Assembly (NCBI GenBank): GCA_964453665.1
Contig: CAYVQT010000018.1
Coordinates: forward strand, 1 to 49,986
Length of the DNA stretch: 49,986 nucleotides
Direction: 5' to 3'
From: DAOUTY01 sp964453665
GTDB lineage: Bacteria > Chloroflexota > Dehalococcoidia > SZUA-161
Below the pieces are notes generated by a model that made no database searches, was not told the DNA's origin, and saw nothing but the letters and a program-made list of their open reading frames with translations. The stretch's first letter is position 1. Every line of letters begins with the position of its first letter. Positions 26,045-34,783 of the stretch are shown in pieces. A program made the position numbers and the translations under genes.

Positions 26045-27154
26045 ATGGTTGAGAAAGGCAGAGCGGCAGTCTACAAGGGGTTCGGCGAGCCTATGGAGAT
26101 CAGAGAGTATCCGGTGCCTGAACCGGAGCCCGGGGCAATTCTGGTCAAGGTATCGAGATCCAACATATGTGGCTCGGACCTCCATCAGTGGCGAGGTGAT
26201 ATCAACCTCTCCGCCCTGGGTGCACCACTCCCGGCAATCCTTGGGCACGAGATGATAGGCACCGTGGCCAAGCTGGGAGAGGGCGTCGTTTCTGACTCGG
26301 CAGGCCAGCCGTTAGCAGTCGGGGACAGGGTCGTTCACCGCTATTTCTACCCGTGCGGTCATTGCCGGGCGTGCCTGCGAGGACAGGATGCGTTTTGCCC
26401 GATAGCCCCGCTCGGCCAGGTGAGCCTCTGTGATGAGCCCCCGCACTTCCTGGGTACATTCGCCGAATACTTCTATTTGCGTCCCAATCACACCGTGTTC
26501 AAGGTGCCCGACGACGTTACAGACGACATGGCAGCCCCCGCCAACTGCGCCCTCTCGCAGGTTATCTGGGGCCTGGATAGAGTGGGGTTCAGCTTCGGCG
26601 AGACCATCGCCATCCAGGGAGCGGGGGGCCTGGGTATCTACGCCACCGCCGTAGCCAAGGACATGGGGGCTAACAAGGTCATCGTCATCGATGGCATTGA
26701 CGAGCGATTGGAACTGGCGAAAGCCTTTGGCGCCGATGAGTTGATAGACTTCAGGGAGGTTGCGACCCCGATGGAACGATGGCTTAAGGTGAAAGAGCTA
26801 ACCGGCGGCTGGGGAGCGGATGTGGTCGCCGAACTCGTCGGCTTCCCTCATGTCATTCCCGAAGGCATAGACATGATGGGCTACGGAGGACGCTACCTTG
26901 AGATCGGCAATATCAGCTTCGGTATGACGTATGAGGCTGAACCGTGCAAGCTCGTGATGGACAATAAGAGTATAGTGGGCGTCATGCTCTATCCCGCCAG
27001 TGCCCTGAAGAAGGCCCTTGACTTCCTGAGCCGGGCCAAGGATAGATACCCCTTCGATAAAATCCTGGCCCGTTCCTATCCACTGGAAGAGATTAACGAG
27101 GCCTTTGAGAACCAGGATAAGGGGCTGGTTTCCAGGTCCACTATCATTCCCTGA
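26045..27154 (+). CDS. Zinc-dependent medium-chain alcohol dehydrogenase
   Basis: Cytoplasmic MDR dehydrogenase, 369 residues. Catalytic zinc ligands C42 (NICGSDLH), H68/E69 (GHEM) and C168; structural zinc C104, C107, C110, C118. Cofactor motif QGAGGLG (191-197), followed by an Asp at the end of the next strand (VIVIDG), which points to NAD. The ATG follows AAAGGAAG. In the benzoyl-CoA pathway a dehydrogenase of this family and size (Had) oxidises 6-hydroxycyclohex-1-ene-1-carbonyl-CoA; that is a tempting but unproven match here, since no clear Dch or Oah partner is adjacent. Confidence 0.85.
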   Translation: MVEKGRAAVYKGFGEPMEIREYPVPEPEPGAILVKVSRSNICGSDLHQWRGDINLSALGAPLPAILGHEMIGTVAKLGEGVVSDSAGQPLAVGDRVVHRYFYPCGHCRACLRGQDAFCPIAPLGQVSLCDEPPHFLGTFAEYFYLRPNHTVFKVPDDVTDDMAAPANCALSQVIWGLDRVGFSFGETIAIQGAGGLGIYATAVAKDMGANKVIVIDGIDERLELAKAFGADELIDFREVATPMERWLKVKELTGGWGADVVAELVGFPHVIPEGIDMMGYGGRYLEIGNISFGMTYEAEPCKLVMDNKSIVGVMLYPASALKKALDFLSRAKDRYPFDKILARSYPLEEINEAFENQDKGLVSRSTIIP

Positions 27155-27195
27155 GGCCCGCAGGCGAGCATTAATGAATAGCAAAGGGAGAACAG

Positions 27196-28275
27196 ATGGG
27201 CCAGAATAGCGATGCTTACACATCTCTAGCTGAGAAGCACGGTTTTGGCAATTCACAGCCATACCTTCGTGTGCTCCGATTTCTAATGACACCGGAGCAG
27301 GCCGGGATGGTAGCCCTGTTGCCGGGGTCACCCCAGGAGGTAGCGCAGAAAAGCGGCCTGGAACCGCCCGTAGTGAAGGAAAACCTCGACGAGCTGCTCC
27401 GAAAGGGCGTAGTTGTTCCCAGAGATTACAAGAACCCCGATTACTTCATGTTCTGTAAATACGCCGAGCGGATGTGGGAAGTGAGCGAATCGTTGATGGG
27501 CATGGATATATATACCGAAGAACAGATAACGGAGCTTTTCCACCTCTGGGAAGAATGGAAGCGAACAGACTACGCAGATATGACCGCCGAACGCTGGCAT
27601 AACCTCAAGGCAATGGGCATCAATGGCCTGAGAATTGTCCCGGCATACAAATCCATACTGGACAGCCCCGAAATCCTGCCCCATGAGGACGCCAGGGAGA
27701 TAGTGAGGGTCCAGCCCCTGATCACGGTTGTCTCGTGCTCGTGCCGCAAACACATGCAGGTCATAGGAAATCCCTGCCGTAAATCAGACTCCGATGCCAA
27801 CTGCCTGCAGTTTGCCAAGTCCGCTGAATATTCCTTGATTAGAGGTCACGGCAGGCGCATATCTGTTGATGAGGCTATCGCCATACTGGATAAAAACGAG
27901 GAGGATGGCCTGGTACATGAGTGGATGAACCATGCCAAGATCGAAGCAGCCCAACCATATGCATTGTGCAGCTGCTGCAGGTGCTGCTGCACGGTATGGC
28001 ATTATGCCGACATACGCCAGGTACCGAACGACGAAATCTTCGCCAGGAGCAGATATGAGGCCCGCGTTGATTCTGAGCTCTGCAATGGCTGCCAGGACTG
28101 TATAGACCGCTGCCAGTTCGATGCCATTGAGATGCAGCGAGTTGAAGGCTCCAGGCGTCTGAAAGCCGTGGTAGACACGGAAAAATGCTGGGGCTGCGGG
28201 GTATGCACGCTAGTCTGTGAACCAGAAGCTTTGAGGATGCATTTGGTAAGGCCGCCGGAGCACATCCCTGCTTGA
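27196..28275 (+). CDS. Winged-helix/Fe-S protein with C-terminal two-cluster ferredoxin domain
   Basis: 359 residues in three parts. About 20-80 looks like a winged helix (TPEQAGMVALLPGSPQEVAQ, then VVKENLDELLRKGVVV). The middle has C181, C183, C194, C203 and a dense cluster C258, C260, C261, C263, C264, C265. The end holds two typical [4Fe-4S] ferredoxin motifs (C296/299/302/306 and C331/334/337/341). Such proteins could be redox-responsive regulators or electron-transfer partners with a DNA-binding-like docking domain. The ATG follows AAAGGGAG. It lies between the ADH and the hydrolase on the same strand. Function is not established. Confidence 0.75.
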   Translation: MGQNSDAYTSLAEKHGFGNSQPYLRVLRFLMTPEQAGMVALLPGSPQEVAQKSGLEPPVVKENLDELLRKGVVVPRDYKNPDYFMFCKYAERMWEVSESLMGMDIYTEEQITELFHLWEEWKRTDYADMTAERWHNLKAMGINGLRIVPAYKSILDSPEILPHEDAREIVRVQPLITVVSCSCRKHMQVIGNPCRKSDSDANCLQFAKSAEYSLIRGHGRRISVDEAIAILDKNEEDGLVHEWMNHAKIEAAQPYALCSCCRCCCTVWHYADIRQVPNDEIFARSRYEARVDSELCNGCQDCIDRCQFDAIEMQRVEGSRRLKAVVDTEKCWGCGVCTLVCEPEALRMHLVRPPEHIPA

Positions 28276-28337
28276 GCAAGAGCTAAATGCCCGGGCTACT
28301 TGCGATGCCTTGGGTCTGAAAGAAAGGACGATATGAA

Positions 28338-29156
28338 ATGCCTACAGCACAGGTTGGCGATATCAACATCTGCTACGAAGTTACCGGAGAAGGCGAGCCT
28401 CTTCTCCTGATCATGGGATACGGCGCCAGCTCCCACTGGTGGTTCCCCCAACTCCCGGCCTTCTCTCAGGAATACCGGATGATTACCTTCGACAACAGGG
28501 GAACGGGGCAGAGCGATAAGCCCGATACTCCATACACCCTGGAGATGATGGCGGATGACGCTGCGGGGCTGCTCGAGGTCATCGGTATCGACTCCGCCCA
28601 CATCTTTGGGGTCTCCATGGGCGGTATGATCGCCCAGGAGTTTGCACTCCGCTACCCGGACAAGGTAATGAGCCTCATCCTGGGGTGTACCATGCCGGGA
28701 GGGCATAACGCGGTCATGCCCGACCAGGAGGCATTGACGGTCCTCTTCGACATGGAACGCAAGCAGCAACTCACGCTGGAAGAACAGGCAAGGGAACTGC
28801 TTCCTTTCCTTTTCAGCCGGGAGTTCATCGATAAGCAACCGGAAATTATTGATGCGCTAATCGCTGATATGCTGGAATATCCCACCCCACCGCATGGCTA
28901 TAAAAGGCAGGGGGAGGCCGTGATGGGATTCAACGCCTACAACCGGCTTCCCGAGATAGAAGCTCCCACGCTGGTCATAGCGGGAGCGGCCGACAGGTTA
29001 ATCCCGGTGGAGAACTCCAGGATACTGGCATCGAGAATACCCGATGCTGAACTCGTCATCTTTGAAGATATGGGACACGGCTTTACCGGCGAAGCGCCGG
29101 ATGAGGCAAATAAGGCTGTCCTGGATTTCCTGGGGCGGCACCGCCGTTCAGGATAA
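28338..29156 (+). CDS. Alpha/beta-hydrolase
   Basis: Cytoplasmic hydrolase of 272 residues, no signal peptide. Nucleophile elbow GVSMGG (Ser93 in 91-96), oxyanion-side MGYGASS near 26-32, FDNRGTGQSD, catalytic Asp in GAADRLIPVE and His in MGHGFTGE. This pattern fits the 3-oxoadipate enol-lactonase / bromoperoxidase-like branch of single-domain hydrolases. The ATG follows AAAGGACG. Substrate unknown; in this neighbourhood it may hydrolyse a lactone, a thioester or a ring-derived beta-diketone. Confidence 0.85.
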   Translation: MPTAQVGDINICYEVTGEGEPLLLIMGYGASSHWWFPQLPAFSQEYRMITFDNRGTGQSDKPDTPYTLEMMADDAAGLLEVIGIDSAHIFGVSMGGMIAQEFALRYPDKVMSLILGCTMPGGHNAVMPDQEALTVLFDMERKQQLTLEEQARELLPFLFSREFIDKQPEIIDALIADMLEYPTPPHGYKRQGEAVMGFNAYNRLPEIEAPTLVIAGAADRLIPVENSRILASRIPDAELVIFEDMGHGFTGEAPDEANKAVLDFLGRHRRSG

Positions 29157-29240
29157 AGGCTCATTCCATCTGATATCTTTCAGGCACGCTTCGGGCAGCG
29201 TTAGAATTGGGAAAGCGTCCAGGACAATTAGGATTTATCG

Positions 29241-30719
29241 ATGCTGAACAAGATATACGGCACTTTTGACGAAGCTGTAGCGGATATCCCCGATGGCGCT
29301 TCCATCGCCGTGGAGTGCTGGGGTATTCCAGGCACTGCTCAGAACCTGATTGCCGCCGTCAAGAGGAAAGGTATAAATAACCTCACCGTTATCACCCACA
29401 ACTTCTTCCCCATGATAGGCTTCAGCGAGGAAGAGGCCACAACGCCCACCGCGCTGCTCCCCCAGATGAAGAAGCTGATAACGACCGTGGTGGGTGTGCG
29501 ACAACTGGGTGCAGGAGAATTCGTGAAGGAATACATCGAAAGGGGCCTGGAGGTAGAGCTCAGCACCCACGGGACGCTGGCCTCAAGGCTATATGCCGGG
29601 GCAGCCGGCCTCGGTGGTTTCTTCAACCCGGTTGGTGTGGGGACGATACTGGCAGAAGGGAAAGAGCGTAGAATCATCGGTGATAAGGAGTATATTTTTG
29701 AAGAGCCAATAAAACCCGATTACGCTTTTATCAGAGGCTACAAGGCAGACCGGCTGGGCAATCTCATCTACCAGGGAACCTATAGAACAGATCAGCCGGT
29801 AATGGCAATGGCGGCCAGAGTCACCATTGCTGAAGTTGAAGAAACAATCGAGGTGGGTGAGATCGATCCGGAGCATGTGGTAACACCGGGGGCATTTGTT
29901 GACCGCATCGTAAAAATTCCCGAAGATGGCCTGGGCACCCGGCGTAAAAGAAGGGAAATGATCAACAAATTCGGCAGCATTGATATCGCGCGTAAGATGT
30001 TATTCAGGAGTGAAGGTGCCGAGGGAATCCCTGAACCGGCGCAGGTGAAAGGATTAAAGCAGAGGCTTGACAGGGATACAATAGCGATGAGGGCAGCGAA
30101 AGAACTGAAGGACGGCGACTATGCCAATCTTGGAATTGGAATCCCCAATATGTGTGCTCTTTATATACCCGAGGGTGTCATCTTTCAGTCGGAGAACGGT
30201 GCGCTGGGCTACGGCCCCCTTGTGCTGGAGGACGAGATAGAGAAAGCCGAGTTTCATTATGTGGATGCCGGAGCAAGGTTCGTCACCCCGGTGCCCGGCA
30301 TGTCTATTTTCGATGTCGTTACTTCATTCGCTATGATAAGGGGTGGCCGCCTGGTTACTATTCTCGGCGGGCTCCAGGTTTCAGAGAAGGGGGACCTGGC
30401 GAACTGGAACTCCACCGGTGACGCTCTCACCGGCACCATCGGCGGTGGAATGGATTTGGCCGTAGGCGCTAAGCGGGTGATTATAACCATGGAGCATACT
30501 ACAAAGGACGGAAAGCCCAAGATAGTGCAGGAGTGCACCTACCCCCTCACGGCCACTGAGTGCGTGGACCTGGTCATAACCGATCTGGCCGTTATCGAGG
30601 TAACACCGGAAGGGCTTCTGCTAAAAGAGATAGCTCCGGGGTGGACTACTGAGGAAGTGCAATCACTCACCGGGCCCACACTCATTATTGCGCCAGACCT
30701 GAAGGAAATCGAACTGTAA
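29241..30719 (+). CDS. Fused two-domain CoA-transferase (paralogue 1)
   Basis: 492 residues: an alpha domain (1 to about 240, with GGFFNPVGVGT) fused to a beta domain (from about 275) carrying the catalytic Glu318 in SENG. This is the class I acyl-CoA:acetate / 3-oxoacid CoA-transferase fold. It moves CoA between acyl-CoA and a free acid through a glutamyl-CoA thioester. A closely similar gene of identical length is at 36251, and the two share long identical stretches, so they arose by duplication. The ATG follows TTAGGATTTATCG. It is the last gene before a repeat and the FrhB-IorAB set. Confidence 0.88.
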   Translation: MLNKIYGTFDEAVADIPDGASIAVECWGIPGTAQNLIAAVKRKGINNLTVITHNFFPMIGFSEEEATTPTALLPQMKKLITTVVGVRQLGAGEFVKEYIERGLEVELSTHGTLASRLYAGAAGLGGFFNPVGVGTILAEGKERRIIGDKEYIFEEPIKPDYAFIRGYKADRLGNLIYQGTYRTDQPVMAMAARVTIAEVEETIEVGEIDPEHVVTPGAFVDRIVKIPEDGLGTRRKRREMINKFGSIDIARKMLFRSEGAEGIPEPAQVKGLKQRLDRDTIAMRAAKELKDGDYANLGIGIPNMCALYIPEGVIFQSENGALGYGPLVLEDEIEKAEFHYVDAGARFVTPVPGMSIFDVVTSFAMIRGGRLVTILGGLQVSEKGDLANWNSTGDALTGTIGGGMDLAVGAKRVIITMEHTTKDGKPKIVQECTYPLTATECVDLVITDLAVIEVTPEGLLLKEIAPGWTTEEVQSLTGPTLIIAPDLKEIEL

Positions 30720-30745
30720 AAGAGAAACCCAAATTCCTTAATATA

Positions 30746-30840
30746 CCTCTCCCTTGACGGCTTCGGCCGTGAGCTCAGCCGAACGGGAGAGGCCAGGGCC
30801 TATCCTGAGCCCTTCGATAAACTCAGGACGGGCTTGCCGA
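30746..30840 (+). repeat. Partial repeat copy: arm A core plus a second hairpin
   Basis: 30746-30792 is an exact 47-base reverse complement of 18551-18597 (CCTCTCCC...GGGAGAGG palindrome). Next to it, TCCTGAG (30803-30809) and CTCAGGA (30822-30828) form a second hairpin of the CTGAG-CCCTTCG type often dispersed in environmental genomes. Arm B of the composite element is absent. The copy fills most of the 210-base gap between CoA-transferase 1 and the FrhB-like gene. Confidence 0.75.
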
Positions 30841-30929
30841 AGAATGAGGGTGTTCTGCGAAAGAATAGACCATGTTAAACCAAAGGTACATAGTAGAGGA
30901 CATAAGTTTTATGACTCAGGGGGTAATCC

Positions 30930-32033
30930 ATGGCAGAGGGTAAAGGTCCGCTGGACCTGGAGAAAGAGGTTCTCAACGAAGGGCTATGTGCCAGCTGTGG
31001 TGCCTGTGTGGGCATCTGCCCCTATATCAAGGTGGTCAAGGACAGGGTGGCTGTAATCGAGCCCTGTGGCATATCAGAAGGTCAATGCTACGATTTCTGT
31101 CCTCGAACGCCTACCGATATACCCGCGCTGGAGCGAAGGCTATTTGGCAAGGAGAGGGCCGATTACTCTCTGGGGTTGTACATCTCTATTGAGATGGCGC
31201 AGGCAACAGACAGCAGCATCCGACGCCGGGCCCAGTATGGCGGGGTTGTTTCCGCCCTCATAGCATACGCCCTGGACTCCGGAGCAATAGAGTCCGCGGT
31301 GCTGACAAAACCCTTCGACAGCGGACTCATGCCCGCCTCAACGCTGGCAGAAGAGAGCGTCCGGGTGCTTGAATATTCGGGATCGAACTATATATCTTCC
31401 GCCACTCTATCGGAGTTAAATAAAGCAATAAAGCAGCCAAGGGGTGCCATTGGCATAGTAGGCATCCCCTGCCAGATTATGGCGCTCAGGAAAATGCAGG
31501 CTTCGCAGCATGAAACCGGAGCCGAAGCTGTAAAGCTGGCCATAGGCCTCTTCTGCACCTGGGCGTTATCCTATAAAGGCTTCTACGAATACCTCAGAGG
31601 CAAGGTCGACACCTCATCCATCAAGCGAATTGATATCCCCCCTCCCCCGGCCAATATACTCGTAGTTCATACCGGCGATGGCGCGCTGGAATTTCCCCTG
31701 GACGAGATACGAGGGGCTATCAAGCCAACCTGCAACATCTGCTACGATATGACATCTGAGTTAGCCGACATCTCGGTGGGAATGGTCGAGGGAATGGATG
31801 ACTGGAATACCCTGATAGTTAGAACCCCCGCAGGAGAGCAGCTCGTCGCCGGGGCCAGAGCTAACGGGATAATTGAAACCAGACCCCTGGACGAAGCAAG
31901 GCTGGCTCATCTGCGAGAGGCATCTATGAACAAGAAAAGAAAAGCTATTGATGAGATCGTGAGGCGGACAGGCGATAATTCCAATCTTCTATATTTGCGT
32001 TTAAGCGATGCTGACAGGAGAAACTTGCTGTAG
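30930..32033 (+). CDS. Coenzyme F420 hydrogenase/dehydrogenase beta-subunit (FrhB/FdhB)-like Fe-S flavoprotein
   Basis: 367 residues. An N-terminal ferredoxin-like part has C20-x2-C23-x2-C26-x3-C30 and further C46, C53, C57. The FrhB/FdhB domain follows, with YGGVVSALIAYALDSG, GIVGIPCQIMALR and the conserved TCNICYDMTSELADISVG stretch. Members carry FAD and Fe-S and pass electrons between ferredoxin and F420, NAD(P)H or other carriers. It is placed nine bases before iorA with its own AGGGGG site, so it is probably an electron-input/output subunit of the IorAB enzyme (inference). Use of F420 itself is not shown by the sequence. Confidence 0.8.
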   Translation: MAEGKGPLDLEKEVLNEGLCASCGACVGICPYIKVVKDRVAVIEPCGISEGQCYDFCPRTPTDIPALERRLFGKERADYSLGLYISIEMAQATDSSIRRRAQYGGVVSALIAYALDSGAIESAVLTKPFDSGLMPASTLAEESVRVLEYSGSNYISSATLSELNKAIKQPRGAIGIVGIPCQIMALRKMQASQHETGAEAVKLAIGLFCTWALSYKGFYEYLRGKVDTSSIKRIDIPPPPANILVVHTGDGALEFPLDEIRGAIKPTCNICYDMTSELADISVGMVEGMDDWNTLIVRTPAGEQLVAGARANGIIETRPLDEARLAHLREASMNKKRKAIDEIVRRTGDNSNLLYLRLSDADRRNLL

Positions 32034-32042
32034 GAGTTCGAG

Positions 32043-33944
32043 ATGTCAACATTTACTATGGACCGGCCAGGCACAAGCGTATTGATGATGGGCAACGAGG
32101 CTATCGCTCGAGGCGCTATCGAAGCTGGAGTCGATTTCTGTGCCGCTTATCCGGGCACTCCATCGACAGAGATTACGGAATCCCTGGCCTCTGCGGCGGA
32201 GCATCTGGGTTTGTATGTCGAATGGTCCACCAACGAGATGGTAGCCCTGCAAGCGGCAGCGGCTGCTTCATTCGCCGGGTTGAGAGCTATAGTGGCCATG
32301 AAACAGAACGGTGTCAACGTATGCTCAGACTTTTTGATGACGGTCAGCCTCAGTGGCACTAAGGGCGGCCTAGTTATAGTGGCGGCCGATGACCCATCGG
32401 CGATATCAAGCTCTAACGAGCAGGACAGCCGCAATTTCGCCAGCTTTGCCGACCTGCCGCTCCTGGAGCCCGCAACCTTCCAGGAAGCTAAGGACATGAC
32501 AAGGTGGGCCTTTGAGCTGTCGGAAAATCTTGGCCTGCCCTGCATAATACGAAGCGTAACCAGGTTATCCCACAGCAGGGGTAATGTCAGGCTCGGCGAG
32601 ATCGCCGAAAGGCAGAGAGTAGCCCGCTTTGACGGGGCCTATATCTCCGGTGCGTTCGTTGCGGTACAGCATGCCGCCTTACACATGAAACTGGAACAGG
32701 CCCGGGAAGCGTTTGAGGACTCAGATTTCAACTGGTATGTCGGCCCGGAGAACGCAAAATTCATTATAGTCACCAGCGGCAGCGGCTGGTTTTATTCGCG
32801 GGAAGCGGTTGCAGCCCTGGGACTTGATGAAAATGTGGGGATTCTCAAAATCGGGACCACATGGCCCCTCCCTGAGAGATTCATCACCCAGCACCTGAAG
32901 CAGGCTACTGAAATACTTATCGTCGAAGAGGTAGACCCATTCCTTGAGCGAAATATAAAGGTCCTCCTGGTAGAACAGGCCAAGGCCCTTGGGTCAATCG
33001 AAGTCTATGGCGCGAAGTCGGGACATCTTCCGGGATTCGGGGATATCAACCAGGACAAGGTAGCCAGAGCCCTGGCCAGCATCAAAGGGCTGGAATACCG
33101 GACCAGGGACGAAGCATACGTTCAGAGAGCGACTGAACTGGCACTGCCCAGCTTACCCCCGAGGATGCCCACATTCTGCCCCGGCTGCCCCCATCGAGCC
33201 TCCCTGTGGGCAATAAAAGCAGCCCTGAAGCTGGACGGACGTGAGGGATTTGTCACCGGCGACATAGGATGCTACAGCCTGGGGGCAGGTCCGGCGGGCT
33301 TCTGGCAACTGAAGACCCTCCACTGTATGGGGGCGGGAACGGGGCTGGCCACAGGATTCGGCCAATTGGGGCAGTTCGGATTTGATCAGCCGGTTATCGC
33401 CGTCTGCGGCGACTCCACGTTCTTCCACGCTGCCATCCCGGGTCTAATAAATGCCCGGTTCAATAACAGCAATGTCCTGATGGTTGTTCTGGATAATGGA
33501 GGGACGGCAATGACCGGATTTCAGCCCCATCCCAGCTCAGGATACGACGCACTGGGCAGGCCAGCTCCTGTAGTAGAAATCGAAGAGGTCTGTAAGGCTA
33601 TCGGGGCCAAGGTCAAAGTAAGAGACCCCTTCGAGATAGACCAGGCTATAGCCGACCTCTATGACATGTTACAGGAGGATGGGGCCAAGGTTATGATCTT
33701 CCGCAGGAGATGTCACCTCATTGAGTCCAAAGAGAAGGGAAGAAAAAAGGTCTATGTCGAACCTGATAAATGCATAGGCGATGACTGCGGCTGCGCTCGC
33801 TTCTGCAGCAGGGTATTTAATTGCCCGGGCATAATCTGGGACCAGGATGCGCAAAAGGCAAGAATCGACGAGGTCGTGTGTACCGGCTGCGGAGTCTGCG
33901 CCACGCTCTGCCCGAGAGGGGCGATCATCGTGGAAGGGGGATAA
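32043..33944 (+). CDS. iorA: Indolepyruvate/2-oxoacid:ferredoxin oxidoreductase alpha subunit
   Basis: 633 residues. It oxidatively decarboxylates an aryl-pyruvate or other 2-oxoacid to acyl-CoA using TPP and reduces ferredoxin. The pyrimidine-binding half includes YPGTPSTEI and Glu65 in STNEMVALQAA; the pyrophosphate half begins near FCPGCPHRAS (C379, C382) and includes a DNGGTAMTG stretch. The C-terminus carries a two-cluster ferredoxin module, the last with CTGCGVCATLC. Length and domain order match IorA. AGGAG precedes the ATG. iorB starts three bases after the stop. In this context it may instead regenerate low-potential ferredoxin for the ATP-driven reductase. Confidence 0.9.
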   Translation: MSTFTMDRPGTSVLMMGNEAIARGAIEAGVDFCAAYPGTPSTEITESLASAAEHLGLYVEWSTNEMVALQAAAAASFAGLRAIVAMKQNGVNVCSDFLMTVSLSGTKGGLVIVAADDPSAISSSNEQDSRNFASFADLPLLEPATFQEAKDMTRWAFELSENLGLPCIIRSVTRLSHSRGNVRLGEIAERQRVARFDGAYISGAFVAVQHAALHMKLEQAREAFEDSDFNWYVGPENAKFIIVTSGSGWFYSREAVAALGLDENVGILKIGTTWPLPERFITQHLKQATEILIVEEVDPFLERNIKVLLVEQAKALGSIEVYGAKSGHLPGFGDINQDKVARALASIKGLEYRTRDEAYVQRATELALPSLPPRMPTFCPGCPHRASLWAIKAALKLDGREGFVTGDIGCYSLGAGPAGFWQLKTLHCMGAGTGLATGFGQLGQFGFDQPVIAVCGDSTFFHAAIPGLINARFNNSNVLMVVLDNGGTAMTGFQPHPSSGYDALGRPAPVVEIEEVCKAIGAKVKVRDPFEIDQAIADLYDMLQEDGAKVMIFRRRCHLIESKEKGRKKVYVEPDKCIGDDCGCARFCSRVFNCPGIIWDQDAQKARIDEVVCTGCGVCATLCPRGAIIVEGG

Positions 33945-33947
33945 GCA

Positions 33948-34553
33948 ATGACTCTGGAGAAAGACCCTCTAAACCTTATCATAACCGGCGTCGGGGGACA
34001 GGGAAACGTCCTCGCTTCGCAGATAGTGGCCTCTGCCGGCATTAAGGAAGGACTCTACGTCACCGTAGGTGAGACCTACGGCGCCTCCCAGAGAGGGGGG
34101 CCCGTGATGAGTCACGTCCGTTTCTCCTCTAAGGCACAATGCAGCCCCCTTATATCTGAGGGCCAGGCCGATATCATAGTCGCGCTCGAGCCCGTTGAAG
34201 CACTGCGCGTGATGGCAGAGTTCGGCAGCCCCGATACCAGCGTCATAGTCAGCCCCAGACCTATCTATCCGATTTGGGTTCTTGCAGGTCAGGCGAAATA
34301 CCCGCCGATCGAGGAGATTATCGAAAAGCTTGAAGAGCTTGCGGACAGGGTACAGGTTGTCAGCGTAAGCGATGACGGTGAGGTGCCGGTGGGTACAAAT
34401 GTGCTCATGGTGGGTGCTCTGGCTGCATCTGGCTTGCTCCCCATCCCCGTCGAAGCTTATGAAGAGGCGATGAGGGATATATTTGCGCCGAAAGACCTTG
34501 AAACGAACTTGCAGACCTTTAGGAAAGGTATGCGAGCAATAGCTGGAGGTTAG
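33948..34553 (+). CDS. iorB: Indolepyruvate/2-oxoacid:ferredoxin oxidoreductase beta subunit
   Basis: 201 residues, normal for IorB (gamma-type POR domain). Hallmarks are the opening ITGVGGQGNVLASQI, GETYGASQRGGPVMSHVR and the ALEPVEALR segment. It forms the small subunit with IorA. Translation starts three bases after iorA with GGAAGGGGG upstream, so the pair is coupled. It is the last gene of the FrhB-IorA-IorB run and is followed by the second composite repeat. Confidence 0.9.
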   Translation: MTLEKDPLNLIITGVGGQGNVLASQIVASAGIKEGLYVTVGETYGASQRGGPVMSHVRFSSKAQCSPLISEGQADIIVALEPVEALRVMAEFGSPDTSVIVSPRPIYPIWVLAGQAKYPPIEEIIEKLEELADRVQVVSVSDDGEVPVGTNVLMVGALAASGLLPIPVEAYEEAMRDIFAPKDLETNLQTFRKGMRAIAGG

Positions 34554-34586
34554 CGTCCGTAATTAATTTCAAGGGAAAACCGGATT

Positions 34587-34714
34587 CCCCCTCCCTCTAA
34601 CTCCCTCCCACCAGGGGAGGGAGAATAAAAAGATGCCTCTCCTTTAATAATTGAGGTCAGGCAATGATGAAAAGTTACCTCTCTCTTGAAGGGAGAGGTT
34701 AGGTGAGGGTGAAC
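34587..34714 (+). repeat. Composite palindromic repeat, copy 2
   Basis: Arm B (34587-34623) reads CCCCCTCCCTCTAACTCCC-like and closes with GGGGAGGGAG. Arm A (34677-34714) is a CTCTC-TTGAA-GGGAGAGG hairpin followed by TTAGGTGAGGGTGAAC. It fills the gap between iorB and the thiolase. Same order and orientation as copies 3 and 4. Confidence 0.8.
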
Positions 34715-34783
34715 AACATTGCAGGAATCAGCACAGCGTAATCCACCAACCTCTCCTGCAAAAACTGCACGAGCGTGAGACGG

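Noticed and set aside
26045..27154. Naming the zinc dehydrogenase Had of the benzoyl-CoA pathway
   Set aside because: Size and family fit, but no Dch/Oah partners are adjacent, so the name was not assigned.
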